46,438 nucleotides of DNA from Bacteroidales bacterium (GTDB lineage Bacteria; Bacteroidota; Bacteroidia; Bacteroidales; P3). Location of the stretch: positions 1 through 46,438 of the forward strand of contig JAISLH010000025.1 of the NCBI GenBank assembly GCA_031260565.1, written 5' to 3'. The position numbers and the translations under genes are program-made. Below are positions 8,490-16,642 of the stretch, in pieces (position 1 is the stretch's first letter; every line of letters starts with the position of its first letter). Under the pieces are notes generated by a model that saw only the letters and a list, made by a program, of their open reading frames with translations, was not told the origin of the DNA and ran no database searches.

Positions 8490-10138
8490 AAGTAAATGAA
8501 AATAATAAATAATATAGGAGTTGTAGTTCCCTTTCATTTTGGGATTGTCTCCTATGCAAGTAGCGGTTATAATGGAACAAATGGCGTTGTAGTTCCCTTT
8601 CATTTTGGGATTGTCTCCTATAATGACCAAAGAGCAGATGGACAATCCTCTGTTGTAGTTCCCTTTCATTTTGGGATTGTCTCCTATTTTTATTAAAATT
8701 TTCAGTTTGCAAAGATAGTTGTAGTTCCCTTTCATTTTGGGATTGTCTCCTATAGATTGTGATGCGTGGAGCTGCGACTTGTTGTTGTAGTTCCCTTTCA
8801 TTTTGGGATTGTCTCCTATAACTCGTTGCACCTCTTGTAATGAATAGAGGTTGTAGTTCCCTTTCATTTTGGGATTGTCTCCTATAGTCATTGAACACAT
8901 GCCAATGTTGAGTGAGTTGTAGTTCCCTTTCATTTTGGGATTGTCTCCTATGAGGAATCAATATTATTAGTCAAAGACTCTGTTGTAGTTCCCTTTCATT
9001 TTGGGATTGTCTCCTATTCAGTGCCAGCTGTCCCAGCGTTACCCCTAGTTGTAGTTCCCTTTCATTTTGGGATTGTCTCCTATGCAGAGTACCTGAGGGA
9101 CGTACGGCTAAGCGTTGTAGTTCCCTTTCATTTTGGGATTGTCTCCTATAAAGGCTTATACCTTCCTCTGCGGAGATATGTTGTAGTTCCCTTTCATTTT
9201 GGGATTGTCTCCTATTATTTGAGTCTTATTAGTGCTATTCTCGTTGTTGTAGTTCCCTTTCATTTTGGGATTGTCTCCTATTTTAGATATTTGCTTAAAG
9301 TATTCTACCATGTTGTAGTTCCCTTTCATTTTGGGATTGTCTCCTATGGTGGCAGCATACAAAGCGGCTGCTATATGGTTGTAGTTCCCTTTCATTTTGG
9401 GATTGTCTCCTATGATAAAAATAATTTAGCCGCTGGTTTTCCAGTTGTAGTTCCCTTTCATTTTGGGATTGTCTCCTATAGCGGATATGAATGCAATACC
9501 TTCACCGGTGTTGTAGTTCCCTTTCATTTTGGGATTGTCTCCTATAAGACAAGTTCTTGGTTATCTTCTTTTACTGTTGTAGTTCCCTTTCATTTTGGGA
9601 TTGTCTCCTATGACAGGTTATTGAAGCGAATTTGAGAATCTGTTGTAGTTCCCTTTCATTTTGGGATTGTCTCCTATACTTATAAACGAATGTGCATCTG
9701 TATAATGGTTGTAGTTCCCTTTCATTTTGGGATTGTCTCCTATATAACAATATAGTCTATTTTATGAGCCTTGTTGTAGTTCCCTTTCATTTTGGGATTG
9801 TCTCCTATGTCTACTTGTTGGTTTCGATAAAAGCAGTTGTTGTAGTTCCCTTTCATTTTGGGATTGTCTCCTATGTGGCGAAGTTACACTATGCTAAGCC
9901 AGCGGTTGTAGTTCCCTTTCATTTTGGGATTGTCTCCTATTTCAGGGGCGTTAGCCCCAATAATAAATTAGTTGTAGTTCCCTTTCATTTTGGGATTGTC
10001 TCCTATGCGGAATGGATTTGGAAAACTTGCCAGCATGTTGTAGTTCCCTTTCATTTTGGGATTGTCTCCTATCAGGGCATCTTAAACTATCTGCAGTCCG
10101 CAGTTGTAGTTCCCTTTCATTTTGGGATTGTCTCCTAT
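8454..10138 (-). CRISPR. type VI-A CRISPR array, 26 repeats, 25 spacers
   Basis: The 36-bp repeat starts at 8454 (degenerate), 8520, 8586 and then every 66 bases to 9708, then 9773, 9839, 9905, 9971, 10037 and 10103. The 25 spacers are all different and 30 nt long, except the one at 9744-9772, which is 29. On the plus strand the repeat begins GTTGTAG and ends CTCCTAT. The reverse strand gives the crRNA form ending GGGAACTACAAC, which matches my memory of the Paludibacter Cas13a repeat, with a TCCC...GGGA hairpin. The decayed repeat at the low-coordinate end, the promoter at the other end and the cas13a strand all agree on minus-strand transcription. Internal repeats show no variation I could find. 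Confidence 0.98.
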
Positions 10139-10167
10139 ATAGCTAAGCGAAACTCGCTATAAGCTAT
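10139..10167. repeat. leader-adjacent inverted repeat
   Basis: Directly next to the first transcribed repeat, ATAGCT (10139-10144) pairs with AGCTAT (10162-10167), and inside it AGCGA (10146-10150) pairs with TCGCT (10154-10158) around a 3-base loop. It lies between the array promoter and the first repeat, where leader signals for spacer insertion are found in other CRISPR types. It could also act as an RNA hairpin at the 5' end of the pre-crRNA. Confidence 0.6.
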
Positions 10168-10191
10168 AATGTTGCTTCATAAATTCGGTTG

Positions 10192-10240
10192 CAAAATTAC
10201 ACATTTTTTTCTTATCTCTTGCATTTTGGCTGCAAAAATA
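10192..10240 (-). promoter_or_regulatory. CRISPR array promoter(s)
   Basis: On the minus strand two exact TAnnTTTG boxes are present: TAATTTTG at 10192-10199 and TATTTTTG at 10233-10240. The nearer one would start RNA near 10185, about 47 bases before the first repeat. Neither has a well-placed -33 TTG. No gene lies in 10139-10563; the gap holds this leader, a palindrome array and a terminator-like hairpin. Confidence 0.6.
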
Positions 10241-10296
10241 AGCATTTAGTTTCATAAGATTAGGCTACAAACTCACCAAAGCCCTGTTTTAAGTTG

Positions 10297-10525
10297 TTAA
10301 AATGGCGTTTAAGTTTATTGAAACGGCATTTGAGATTGGTTAGATGTACATCTAAAATAAATAAGACGTACATCAAATGAAAATAAGATGTACATCAAAA
10401 ATAAATAAGATGTACATCAAATGAAAATTAGACGTACATCAAATAAATTTAAAACGCCACTTCCGCAATCTTAAACGCCGATTGAGCAAAATAAAACGCC
10501 GCTTCAGTAAATTGAAACGGCGTTT
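10297..10525. repeat. phased palindrome array between CRISPR leader and cas13a
   Basis: Five copies of GAYGTACATC (GATGTACATC is a perfect palindrome) start at 10343, 10365, 10387, 10409 and 10431, exactly 22 bases apart and separated by A/T-rich linkers. On the left are GGCGTTT and GGCATTT words, and on the right AAACGCC words about 20-22 bases apart, so the whole block is roughly mirror-symmetric. The same design recurs at 27434-27700. Confidence 0.9.
10483..10525 (-). terminator. possible cas13a terminator
   Basis: AAACGCCG (10494-10501) pairs with CGGCGTTT (10518-10525), with TTCA and TGAA able to extend the stem. On the minus strand it is followed by TTTTATTTTG. It lies 38 bases beyond the cas13a stop and would separate the cas13a and array transcripts. 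Confidence 0.5.
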
Positions 10526-10563
10526 AAGGAAAGTGAAATGAAGGTTTAGGATTGTAAAACAGG

Positions 10564-13500
10564 CTACTTCATCGTTAATAACTCTTTACACATATCGCAA
10601 AACTCTGTATTAACCTTGTCAGTCTTCACCTTGCCGCCCAAATGTAGTATCTTATCTGGCACAACCTCAACTTTGATAAATTTATGCGTACTGTTGTCTA
10701 TTTCAAACGTTAATTTCATTCCGTACTTCTCAAAGAGTTTGATAATAGATGTTGTAATGGCGTTTTTCAGTTTGCGGTCATATTCAAACATTGTCCTCAA
10801 TCGGTTTATCAACTCAAGCAGGGAATACGTTGGATTGTCTTTGTTGGTCAGGTAGTTTAGATGAGCTATGTAGTTTCTGGTATTTCGCCAATCAGATGTT
10901 TTACAAAGAAAGCCCGATGTAAAGAGCTTAGGGCGGTAATATACATCATCTTTTGCGTTTTTCCCTTTTTTTTCTTTATTTTTATCATTAGTTACCTTTG
11001 GCAAGCCTTCTTCAAAAGGTAACTTGCATTCAAACTTCGCATCAAAATACTGAAAGTCTCTATCAAACAAATTAACAAAGCCAACATAACGACCAAGAAT
11101 ATCTATCAAAAGGCTATGTAGTTTGCGGATATGAACAAGATGAAGTTTGTTGTCAAGCCAGTTGTAGTTGTCTATTGCCGTTGCTAACTCTTGGTACTTT
11201 GCTGTGTTGCTAAATTTACCTTTTTTCTTTACCCATTCAAGGTGTATTTCATCACGGCGTTTGACTTTACCTTCTATTTCTGTCTTTTGCTGTTTCCATT
11301 GTCCATACTCATTTTTTGTAGGCTTAGCCTCGTTTTTCTGTTTAAGGACATCTAATAAACGTTGCTTTGTTCCATATTTATTGACAAGCTCAATGGTGGA
11401 ATGAGTAATTAGTGTGTCGCTGTTTTGTTGCTGATACAGCTCTCCATAGTCTTCTATTTTGCCATCAATGAAGTCTTTTATACGCCCTTCGTCTTTATTG
11501 TCTGTTTTATTGATAGCATCGGCTTTCAACAGGCAGAGTTCTATTGTTTCAAGAAGATGTTTATAGTCGTCAAAAGGCTCAATGTTTATACCACTTTGCC
11601 TAAACTTTATCATTTCATTGCGGAGGTTGCTCAGATGATTTGCGTCTAAAAGCTTGCAGAAGGTATAGAAGGCAATGTGAGAAGGTTGAAGAGGGTTGAT
11701 AGACAGTTTGCTGTATTGTATTGCTTCTTTAATAGTATCGAGGTCAGCCCTGTCATCTTTTTTCATTGAAATAGGCGTGCCAAGAGGTTTGTTCAAGACG
11801 CCTTCGTATTTATTTAGGAAATTGTCAAAGCCCTTTACAAAGATATAGATTAAGAACTTCTCAAAGTTGTTTCTCTCCTTATCTAATGTTTCCAGTCTCA
11901 CAAATTCACCTTGTACATAAGCTAAGTAACCTGTAATGCTTTCATTGTCTTTCATCGGTCTAACTTCTTTGAAAGCAAATACATCTTCATTGCCCTTTTT
12001 CTTTTTATTCCTTTTATTGTCTTCAATAACTTTCTCAACTACGTCTTTAAACTTATCCTTATTCTTTTCATCAGTAAATTCTGCAAGAAAGACATTATTA
12101 TATAGGAGTTTTGTAAAGAAATAGCGTGCCTGATATTGTCGTTGCTCCTCTGCTGTGCTTCCTTTATATTCATTATAGTTTTTAACGCCCAAATGCTTTC
12201 CCATTAAGTCGCAGCCTTGTCTGAATACTTTTTTGAAACTTGGAGTAAAGGGCATTGAAGAACGACAAAGGCTAAAACTTACTTGTGGAAGCATTGATTC
12301 TAAAACTTCCGTATCGTAATAGCTCAACACTCCACCACTCATAAGTTGTTCCGCAATGATAGAGTTAATGTTGTTTATGTCTTCTTCAAAGCAATCCTTA
12401 AATATTGTTGTACAAAAGCAGGGGTTGGATTTTTCATTTCCATTTTCGTATTCAAAAGTCTGAATATTGAAAATCTTGTCTATTGCATTCTCTTTATGGT
12501 GAAAGGCTTTGTTCCTTATCTGTTGCACTGCCCCACGCATAGCCCACAAAGACAAAGTCTTTTTGCCAGTCCTGCCATAAAACATTGTGAAAAGACTATC
12601 GTCAAATGGGTATGGGTCGTCCTTTGCAAGGCTTTTAATAAAATATTCTTTTACCAAAATATCCTTTTCCTGTTCTCTATCTACTATATTCCTTATGTTA
12701 TTGGCAGCAAAAGCACAGGCATTGATTAAGTTTAAGACAAAGCCTTCCTTGCGTTTGTATTCTGACAGGGTTTGTGAATTTAAGTTGTTCTCTATGCCCT
12801 TATGCGTTACTCTTCCTTCGTTAAGCATAAACAGCCTTGTGGCATTCTCTAATTGACGTTTAACGGTATCTTTAATAGTTGTTATATCAAGATAATGTTC
12901 GCAATACTCGTTGAAATCTTTAATGTTTCTATTTCTTGTCGTCTTTCTTTTGACAGGGAAGTAATGCTCTAAGTATTTAACAACTTCAAGTTTGTAGGTG
13001 TTTAATTTATCCCTATCAGCATAAGTTTTATCAATATTTTCAAAAACATTATGCCTATGTTGCTTGAATGCTTCCTTTATTTTTAATGGAAATTCACTGC
13101 GAAGTTTTGCTATTTTCTTTTCTTTCTCCTTTTCTTCAATAGTCCTGACGGCATTGACGTATTCATTATATTGCTTGTTTAAGGCTGAGGCAAGTTTTGT
13201 TACATCAAAAGCTACCTCTAATTTGCCTAAATCAAGTTTTCCACTTTCCTTTATTTCTTCACAAAACTTCCCCAATTCAATTTTTCTTTTACTCGAAGCA
13301 TCAAGTTTATTGTTCCTAATGGATTTAATAAGAAAATTGCTTTTAGTCTTTATGTACCAATCAACCCATTGCTTGTATTTGTTAAGCTCGTTAATATCTT
13401 TGTTCGTTAGAGCGTTTTGAAGATTAAAGGTTATTGTTTCTTTTTTTTCTTTGTCAAAGTATGCAAAGTCTTTGTTATCAAATTTTGGAGCAAGTTTATA

Positions 13501-13755
13501 ATCTTTATTGTTGTTTGGAAACATCGTTTTTTCGCCCTTTATAACTTTGTCAATAAGGTCTTTAATCTCTTTATTTTTGTTCTTTGTAGATATTGTTTGA
13601 TTTCGGATACTAAGATAAAAACTATCTTCCTTCTTTTTTGGCAAAATATCAGAAGTTTTATTCTCTTTGTTCTCTCCTAATACTAACGAACCTTCCTCTT
13701 TTGTTCTGTTGATTAGTACCGTCTCGTTCTCAATCTTTACTTTTGTTATTCTCAT
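10564..13755 (-). CDS. cas13a: CRISPR-associated RNA-guided ribonuclease Cas13a (type VI-A)
   Basis: This effector binds crRNA from the neighbouring array and, on pairing with target RNA, cleaves RNA through two HEPN domains; Cas13a also processes its own pre-crRNA. The 1063-residue protein has one RxxxxH motif at R414-H419 (IRNKAFHH) and another at R960-H965 (RNYIAHLNY), the spacing expected for Cas13a. Segments such as LEVVKYLEHYFPVK, CAFAANNIRN, HIAFYTFCKLLDANHLSNLR and FDRDFQ closely resemble the Paludibacter propionicigenes Cas13a as I remember it. The frame opens 13 codons earlier, but I chose the ATG at 13755 (MRITKVKIEN), where the homologue starts (MRVSKVKV). No cas1, cas2, WYL regulator or csx gene is adjacent. 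Only ~40 bases separate the start from a hairpin at 13793-13836, and no exact promoter box is seen. Lysine- and asparagine-rich composition is typical of the family. Confidence 0.96.
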   Translation of the reverse strand: MRITKVKIENETVLINRTKEEGSLVLGENKENKTSDILPKKKEDSFYLSIRNQTISTKNKNKEIKDLIDKVIKGEKTMFPNNNKDYKLAPKFDNKDFAYFDKEKKETITFNLQNALTNKDINELNKYKQWVDWYIKTKSNFLIKSIRNNKLDASSKRKIELGKFCEEIKESGKLDLGKLEVAFDVTKLASALNKQYNEYVNAVRTIEEKEKEKKIAKLRSEFPLKIKEAFKQHRHNVFENIDKTYADRDKLNTYKLEVVKYLEHYFPVKRKTTRNRNIKDFNEYCEHYLDITTIKDTVKRQLENATRLFMLNEGRVTHKGIENNLNSQTLSEYKRKEGFVLNLINACAFAANNIRNIVDREQEKDILVKEYFIKSLAKDDPYPFDDSLFTMFYGRTGKKTLSLWAMRGAVQQIRNKAFHHKENAIDKIFNIQTFEYENGNEKSNPCFCTTIFKDCFEEDINNINSIIAEQLMSGGVLSYYDTEVLESMLPQVSFSLCRSSMPFTPSFKKVFRQGCDLMGKHLGVKNYNEYKGSTAEEQRQYQARYFFTKLLYNNVFLAEFTDEKNKDKFKDVVEKVIEDNKRNKKKKGNEDVFAFKEVRPMKDNESITGYLAYVQGEFVRLETLDKERNNFEKFLIYIFVKGFDNFLNKYEGVLNKPLGTPISMKKDDRADLDTIKEAIQYSKLSINPLQPSHIAFYTFCKLLDANHLSNLRNEMIKFRQSGINIEPFDDYKHLLETIELCLLKADAINKTDNKDEGRIKDFIDGKIEDYGELYQQQNSDTLITHSTIELVNKYGTKQRLLDVLKQKNEAKPTKNEYGQWKQQKTEIEGKVKRRDEIHLEWVKKKGKFSNTAKYQELATAIDNYNWLDNKLHLVHIRKLHSLLIDILGRYVGFVNLFDRDFQYFDAKFECKLPFEEGLPKVTNDKNKEKKGKNAKDDVYYRPKLFTSGFLCKTSDWRNTRNYIAHLNYLTNKDNPTYSLLELINRLRTMFEYDRKLKNAITTSIIKLFEKYGMKLTFEIDNSTHKFIKVEVVPDKILHLGGKVKTDKVNTEFCDMCKELLTMK

Positions 13756-13792
13756 GATATGGATATATTTAATTTTATAATTCAGATTTAAC

Positions 13793-13836
13793 AAAAAAGT
13801 TACACTAAAAGCGAGCGTTCTTAGTGTAACTTTTTT
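13793..13836. terminator. bidirectional hairpin upstream of cas13a
   Basis: AAAAAAGTTACACTAA (13793-13808) pairs perfectly with TTAGTGTAACTTTTTT (13821-13836) around a 12-base loop, with T-runs on both strands. It should stop transcription from the outer-membrane protein gene before cas13a. It overlaps the place where the cas13a promoter must be, so it might also serve as an operator. Confidence 0.85.
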
Positions 13837-13866
13837 ATAAATTTATGGGCATAAGGCAACAACAGA

Positions 13867-14532
13867 TTATCTGTTTATCACCTGCGATTTTTTGTTGCCG
13901 AAAGCGTAACCTATCTTTAAGCCAGCAGAAAAAGCAATAGGAAATTCCTCGCCTCCGCCTATGAAGTTGTAATTAAAACCGCCGTCACCATCACTTCTAT
14001 AACTATAACCCAAAGACGCAAACCAGTCAAGAGTCAGGTTACTTTTGTAAATTACCTGTTTGCCGAAGGTCAGCATAAGGGCAACAGCCGTTACAAACTC
14101 TTTTCGTTCTACGTCATGATAGTCATACCCTCCCCAATAATTATAGTAGTAAGGCACATAGTCATAATAGTATCGTTTGAATAAAGATATTGCTAACTCA
14201 GGTTTAAGATACGTCCCAGCCAAGATATGACCTGACGATTTGTTGGCAGTATGAAACTTCATTCCTATTGACAACGAACCGCCCATCGAACGTTTATCCT
14301 CAAAGCCTTTGCCAAAAGACAAGCCTATGATACCTGCTTCAACTTCCCAGCCAAGTTTTGGGTTCAAGGCTCTTTCATAAGAGAAAGATGTTGAGCCTAA
14401 CAATGGCGGAAGAAAGCTGAACTTGATGATGTTGTTTTCCTGATTGTCGCAATCAGGTACTCTTACTTGTGCTTGCAATGTGCCTACAATGGCTAACAAA
14501 GAAGCAAACAGAAATACAAAAATCTTTTTCAT
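13867..14532 (-). CDS. outer-membrane beta-barrel protein
   Basis: The 221-residue product has a signal peptide (MKKIFVFLFASLLAIVGTLQAQ). After it come alternating hydrophobic and aromatic strands (SFSYERAL, GWEVEAGIIGL, YLKPELAISLF, FVTAVALMLTFG, LTLDWFASLGYSY) ending in AFSAGLKIGYAFG, as in small porin-like barrels. A tyrosine-rich loop (about 118-135) is notable. The frame extends 22 codons upstream into the dipeptidase gene, but the signal peptide fixes the ATG at 14532. It begins 1 base after the dipeptidase stop, so the two genes form an operon. The function is unknown. Confidence 0.8.
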   Translation of the reverse strand: MKKIFVFLFASLLAIVGTLQAQVRVPDCDNQENNIIKFSFLPPLLGSTSFSYERALNPKLGWEVEAGIIGLSFGKGFEDKRSMGGSLSIGMKFHTANKSSGHILAGTYLKPELAISLFKRYYYDYVPYYYNYWGGYDYHDVERKEFVTAVALMLTFGKQVIYKSNLTLDWFASLGYSYRSDGDGGFNYNFIGGGEEFPIAFSAGLKIGYAFGNKKSQVINR

Positions 14533-14533
14533 T

Positions 14534-15913
14534 TTAGTTATTGTTTTTAATTGTTTGTGAAAATTCTTGATAAAACAAAGGTATTGTCCTGATGCCATTG
14601 AAGAATTGCGTCAAAGGGTAGTTTTCGTTAGGTGAATGAATGGCGTCTGTTGATAAGCCAAAGCCCATTAAGACAGATTTAATTCCCAATATTCTTTCAA
14701 ACCCTGCAATGATTGGAATAGAGCCTCCGCTTTTAGTAGGCACTGGACGCTTGCCGTAAGTTGAAGTGTATGCCTTTTCTGCTGCTTTATACGCTGCCAT
14801 ATCAATAGGACAGACGTAAGCATAGCCTCCATGCAAAGGCTTCACTTCTACTTTCACGCCAGCAGGAGCAAGGCTGATAAAGTAATTAGAAAAACGTTCG
14901 GTTATAACATTAAAATCTTGATTTGGCACTAAACGGAATGATATTTTAGCAAAGGCTTCGGAAGGAATAACGGTTTTAGCTCCTTCTCCCTGATAGCCTC
15001 CCCAGATACCACAAACATCAAGAGACGGACGTATGCCAACTCTCTCAATGGTAGAATAACCTTTTTCGCCGTGAATATCGTCTATGTCAAGTTCTGTCTT
15101 ATAATCTTCTAATGAAAAAGGAGCCTGTAACATTAACTCTCTCTCTTGCGAAGATACCGCCAAAACTTCATTGTAAAAATCAGGCACCGTTATATGATTA
15201 TCCTCATCAGTCAGTTTAGAAATCATATCGCAAAGGACATTTACAGGGTTGGCAACTGCTCCGCCATAAAGTCCAGAATGCAAATCTCTGTTTGCACCTG
15301 TTACCTTAACTTCTACATATCCCAAGCCACGAAGACCTGTTGTTATGGAAGGGATATTCTCCCCAATCATTGAAGTATCTGAAACAAGAATTATGTCAGC
15401 TTTCAACAACTGCTTATTTTTCTCACAGAAACCATAGAGACTCTCCGAACCTATTTCTTCCTCCCCTTCCAACATAAATTTCACATTACAAGGCAAACAA
15501 TTTTCCCTGACCATAAATTCAAAAGCCTTAGCATGCATAAAGCTCTGTCCTTTGTCATCATCAGCTCCGCGACCCCAAATCTTCCCGTCTTTAATCACCG
15601 GTTCAAAAGGTGAAGTGTGCCATAATTCGTTTGGGTCGGTCGGCATAACGTCATAATGACCATAAACCAAAACAGTAGGCAGAGACGGGTCAATTATCTT
15701 CTGAGCATAAACCACGTCATTACCTTCTGTAGGCATTATTTCGCACTTATCAACTCCGGCTTCCAAAAGTAATTCCTTCCACCGATTGGCACAGCGAACC
15801 ATATCATTCTTATGTTCGGAGTCGGAAGATATTGATGGTATGCGAAGGAGGCTAAACAGCTCTTCTAAGAATCTTTCCTTGTTGTTTTGAATGTATGCGT
15901 TTAATTTTTCCAT
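14534..15913 (-). CDS. M20 family dipeptidase
   Basis: This is a cytosolic zinc dipeptidase of the M20 family, close in layout to the carnosinase/CNDP-like dipeptidases, which split a wide range of dipeptides. The 459 residues include H86 and D88 in VYGHYDVMP, an aspartate in GRGADDDKGQ (113-123), the catalytic glutamates E151-E152 in LEGEEEIGS, a dimerisation domain (about 205-370), and the late histidine in STDAIHSPNE. There is no signal peptide. It is the first gene of a two-gene unit with the outer-membrane protein. I did not find an exact promoter box upstream; the gap to 16159 holds a 41-bp repeat array. Confidence 0.92.
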   Translation of the reverse strand: MEKLNAYIQNNKERFLEELFSLLRIPSISSDSEHKNDMVRCANRWKELLLEAGVDKCEIMPTEGNDVVYAQKIIDPSLPTVLVYGHYDVMPTDPNELWHTSPFEPVIKDGKIWGRGADDDKGQSFMHAKAFEFMVRENCLPCNVKFMLEGEEEIGSESLYGFCEKNKQLLKADIILVSDTSMIGENIPSITTGLRGLGYVEVKVTGANRDLHSGLYGGAVANPVNVLCDMISKLTDEDNHITVPDFYNEVLAVSSQERELMLQAPFSLEDYKTELDIDDIHGEKGYSTIERVGIRPSLDVCGIWGGYQGEGAKTVIPSEAFAKISFRLVPNQDFNVITERFSNYFISLAPAGVKVEVKPLHGGYAYVCPIDMAAYKAAEKAYTSTYGKRPVPTKSGGSIPIIAGFERILGIKSVLMGFGLSTDAIHSPNENYPLTQFFNGIRTIPLFYQEFSQTIKNNN

Positions 15914-15972
15914 ATCTTTTTTTTGTTATTTTTATCTATAATTAGCTTTAATTATTTATTTTGTTATTTCTT

Positions 15973-16143
15973 AATTTGAAAAATTGGAAACATTAGAATC
16001 TGTTGAATTTTCCTTTCCCCAATTTGAGAAACATTAAAAATCACTCGTTTTTCTTTTTCCTAATTTGAGGAACATTAAAAATCTCTCATTTTTCCTTTCA
16101 TCAATTTGAGAAACGTTATAATTGATTGAATTTTCCTTTCTGC
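15973..16143. repeat. 41-bp intergenic tandem repeat
   Basis: Units starting AATTTGAG then AACATTAAAAAT and ending in TTTTCCTTTC begin at 15973 (variant), 16021, 16062 and 16103; the last three are exactly 41 apart. Each unit has an A-rich half and a T-rich half (AAAAAT, then ATTTTT or GTTTTT), so each can form a small hairpin. Nothing else is seen in this 245-base gap. Confidence 0.85.
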
Positions 16144-16158
16144 AGTTTTGCAATTAAT

Positions 16159-16617
16159 CTATTTTACTTCATTTCCTTCTTCATCGGGCTCAAAATATTC
16201 GGGTTGTTTCAAATCTTCTTCACTCAGTGGTGGAAGATTTATCAAATCCGGTATTATTATCGCAGTCGGATAAAGGGCTTTAATATCCTGAAAATACTTA
16301 TGAGCCTCCATACGGGAAAGAAAATCTCCATAACGAACTATAAAATGAGGCTCGTCAAAGGTTACATAAGTTCGCTCCAAAGGGTACAATAGCTGCAATT
16401 TGTTCTGAACTGAGTAAGCATTGTTTTTAGCTCCCTGCCCTGTAAAGGTAGCAACTTTGATACGAAATCCACGTATTGTTTTTGAAGCCGAGTTGTATGC
16501 CGTATGTTGCTCCAAGATGGTTTGAAGTCGTCCGTCTGCAACAATCTCAACCTGCGACCGAGCAGTAAAGCATACGCAACAACACAACAAAAAGAGCATA
16601 ACAATCTTTGCTTTCAT
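16159..16617 (-). CDS. secreted SPOR-like protein
   Basis: The 152-residue product has a signal peptide (MKAKIVMLFLLCCCVCFTARSQ). A domain at about 47-122 then reads IRGFRIKVATFTGQGAKNNAYSVQNKLQ and FIVRYGDFLSRMEAHKYFQDIK. The two-part pattern of a beta strand followed by a helix, with the VRYGDF motif, is that of SPOR (peptidoglycan-binding) domains. The C-terminus is acidic and proline-rich. It lies 25 bases after the universal stress protein gene on the same strand and is probably co-transcribed. Confidence 0.8.
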   Translation of the reverse strand: MKAKIVMLFLLCCCVCFTARSQVEIVADGRLQTILEQHTAYNSASKTIRGFRIKVATFTGQGAKNNAYSVQNKLQLLYPLERTYVTFDEPHFIVRYGDFLSRMEAHKYFQDIKALYPTAIIIPDLINLPPLSEEDLKQPEYFEPDEEGNEVK

Positions 16618-16642
16618 TGCTTTGAGTTTTTATTTATTATTA

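Noticed and set aside
8382..8961. Two overlapping minus-strand ORFs of 173 and 183 residues with repeated GDNPKMKGNYN-like blocks
   Set aside because: They are translations of the CRISPR array. The 66-base period is a multiple of three, so frames stay open through the repeats.
9021..10162. Plus-strand ORFs of 204 and 156 residues with repeated VVVPFHFGIVSY
   Set aside because: Same cause: repeat-spacer units of the array read in the non-transcribed direction.
10326..10452. A second CRISPR array next to cas13a
   Set aside because: Units are 22 bases with a palindromic 10-base core and near-identical A/T linkers. There are no unique spacers.
8454..13755. Type VI-B (Cas13b) or VI-D assignment
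   Set aside because: The repeat form ending GGGAACTACAAC, the HEPN motif positions (about 414 and 960 of 1063) and segment similarity fit Cas13a. No csx27 or csx28 is present.
13756..13794. Thirteen extra codons upstream of cas13a
   Set aside because: The recalled homologue starts at the second ATG, and these codons are A/T-rich intergenic sequence next to the hairpin.
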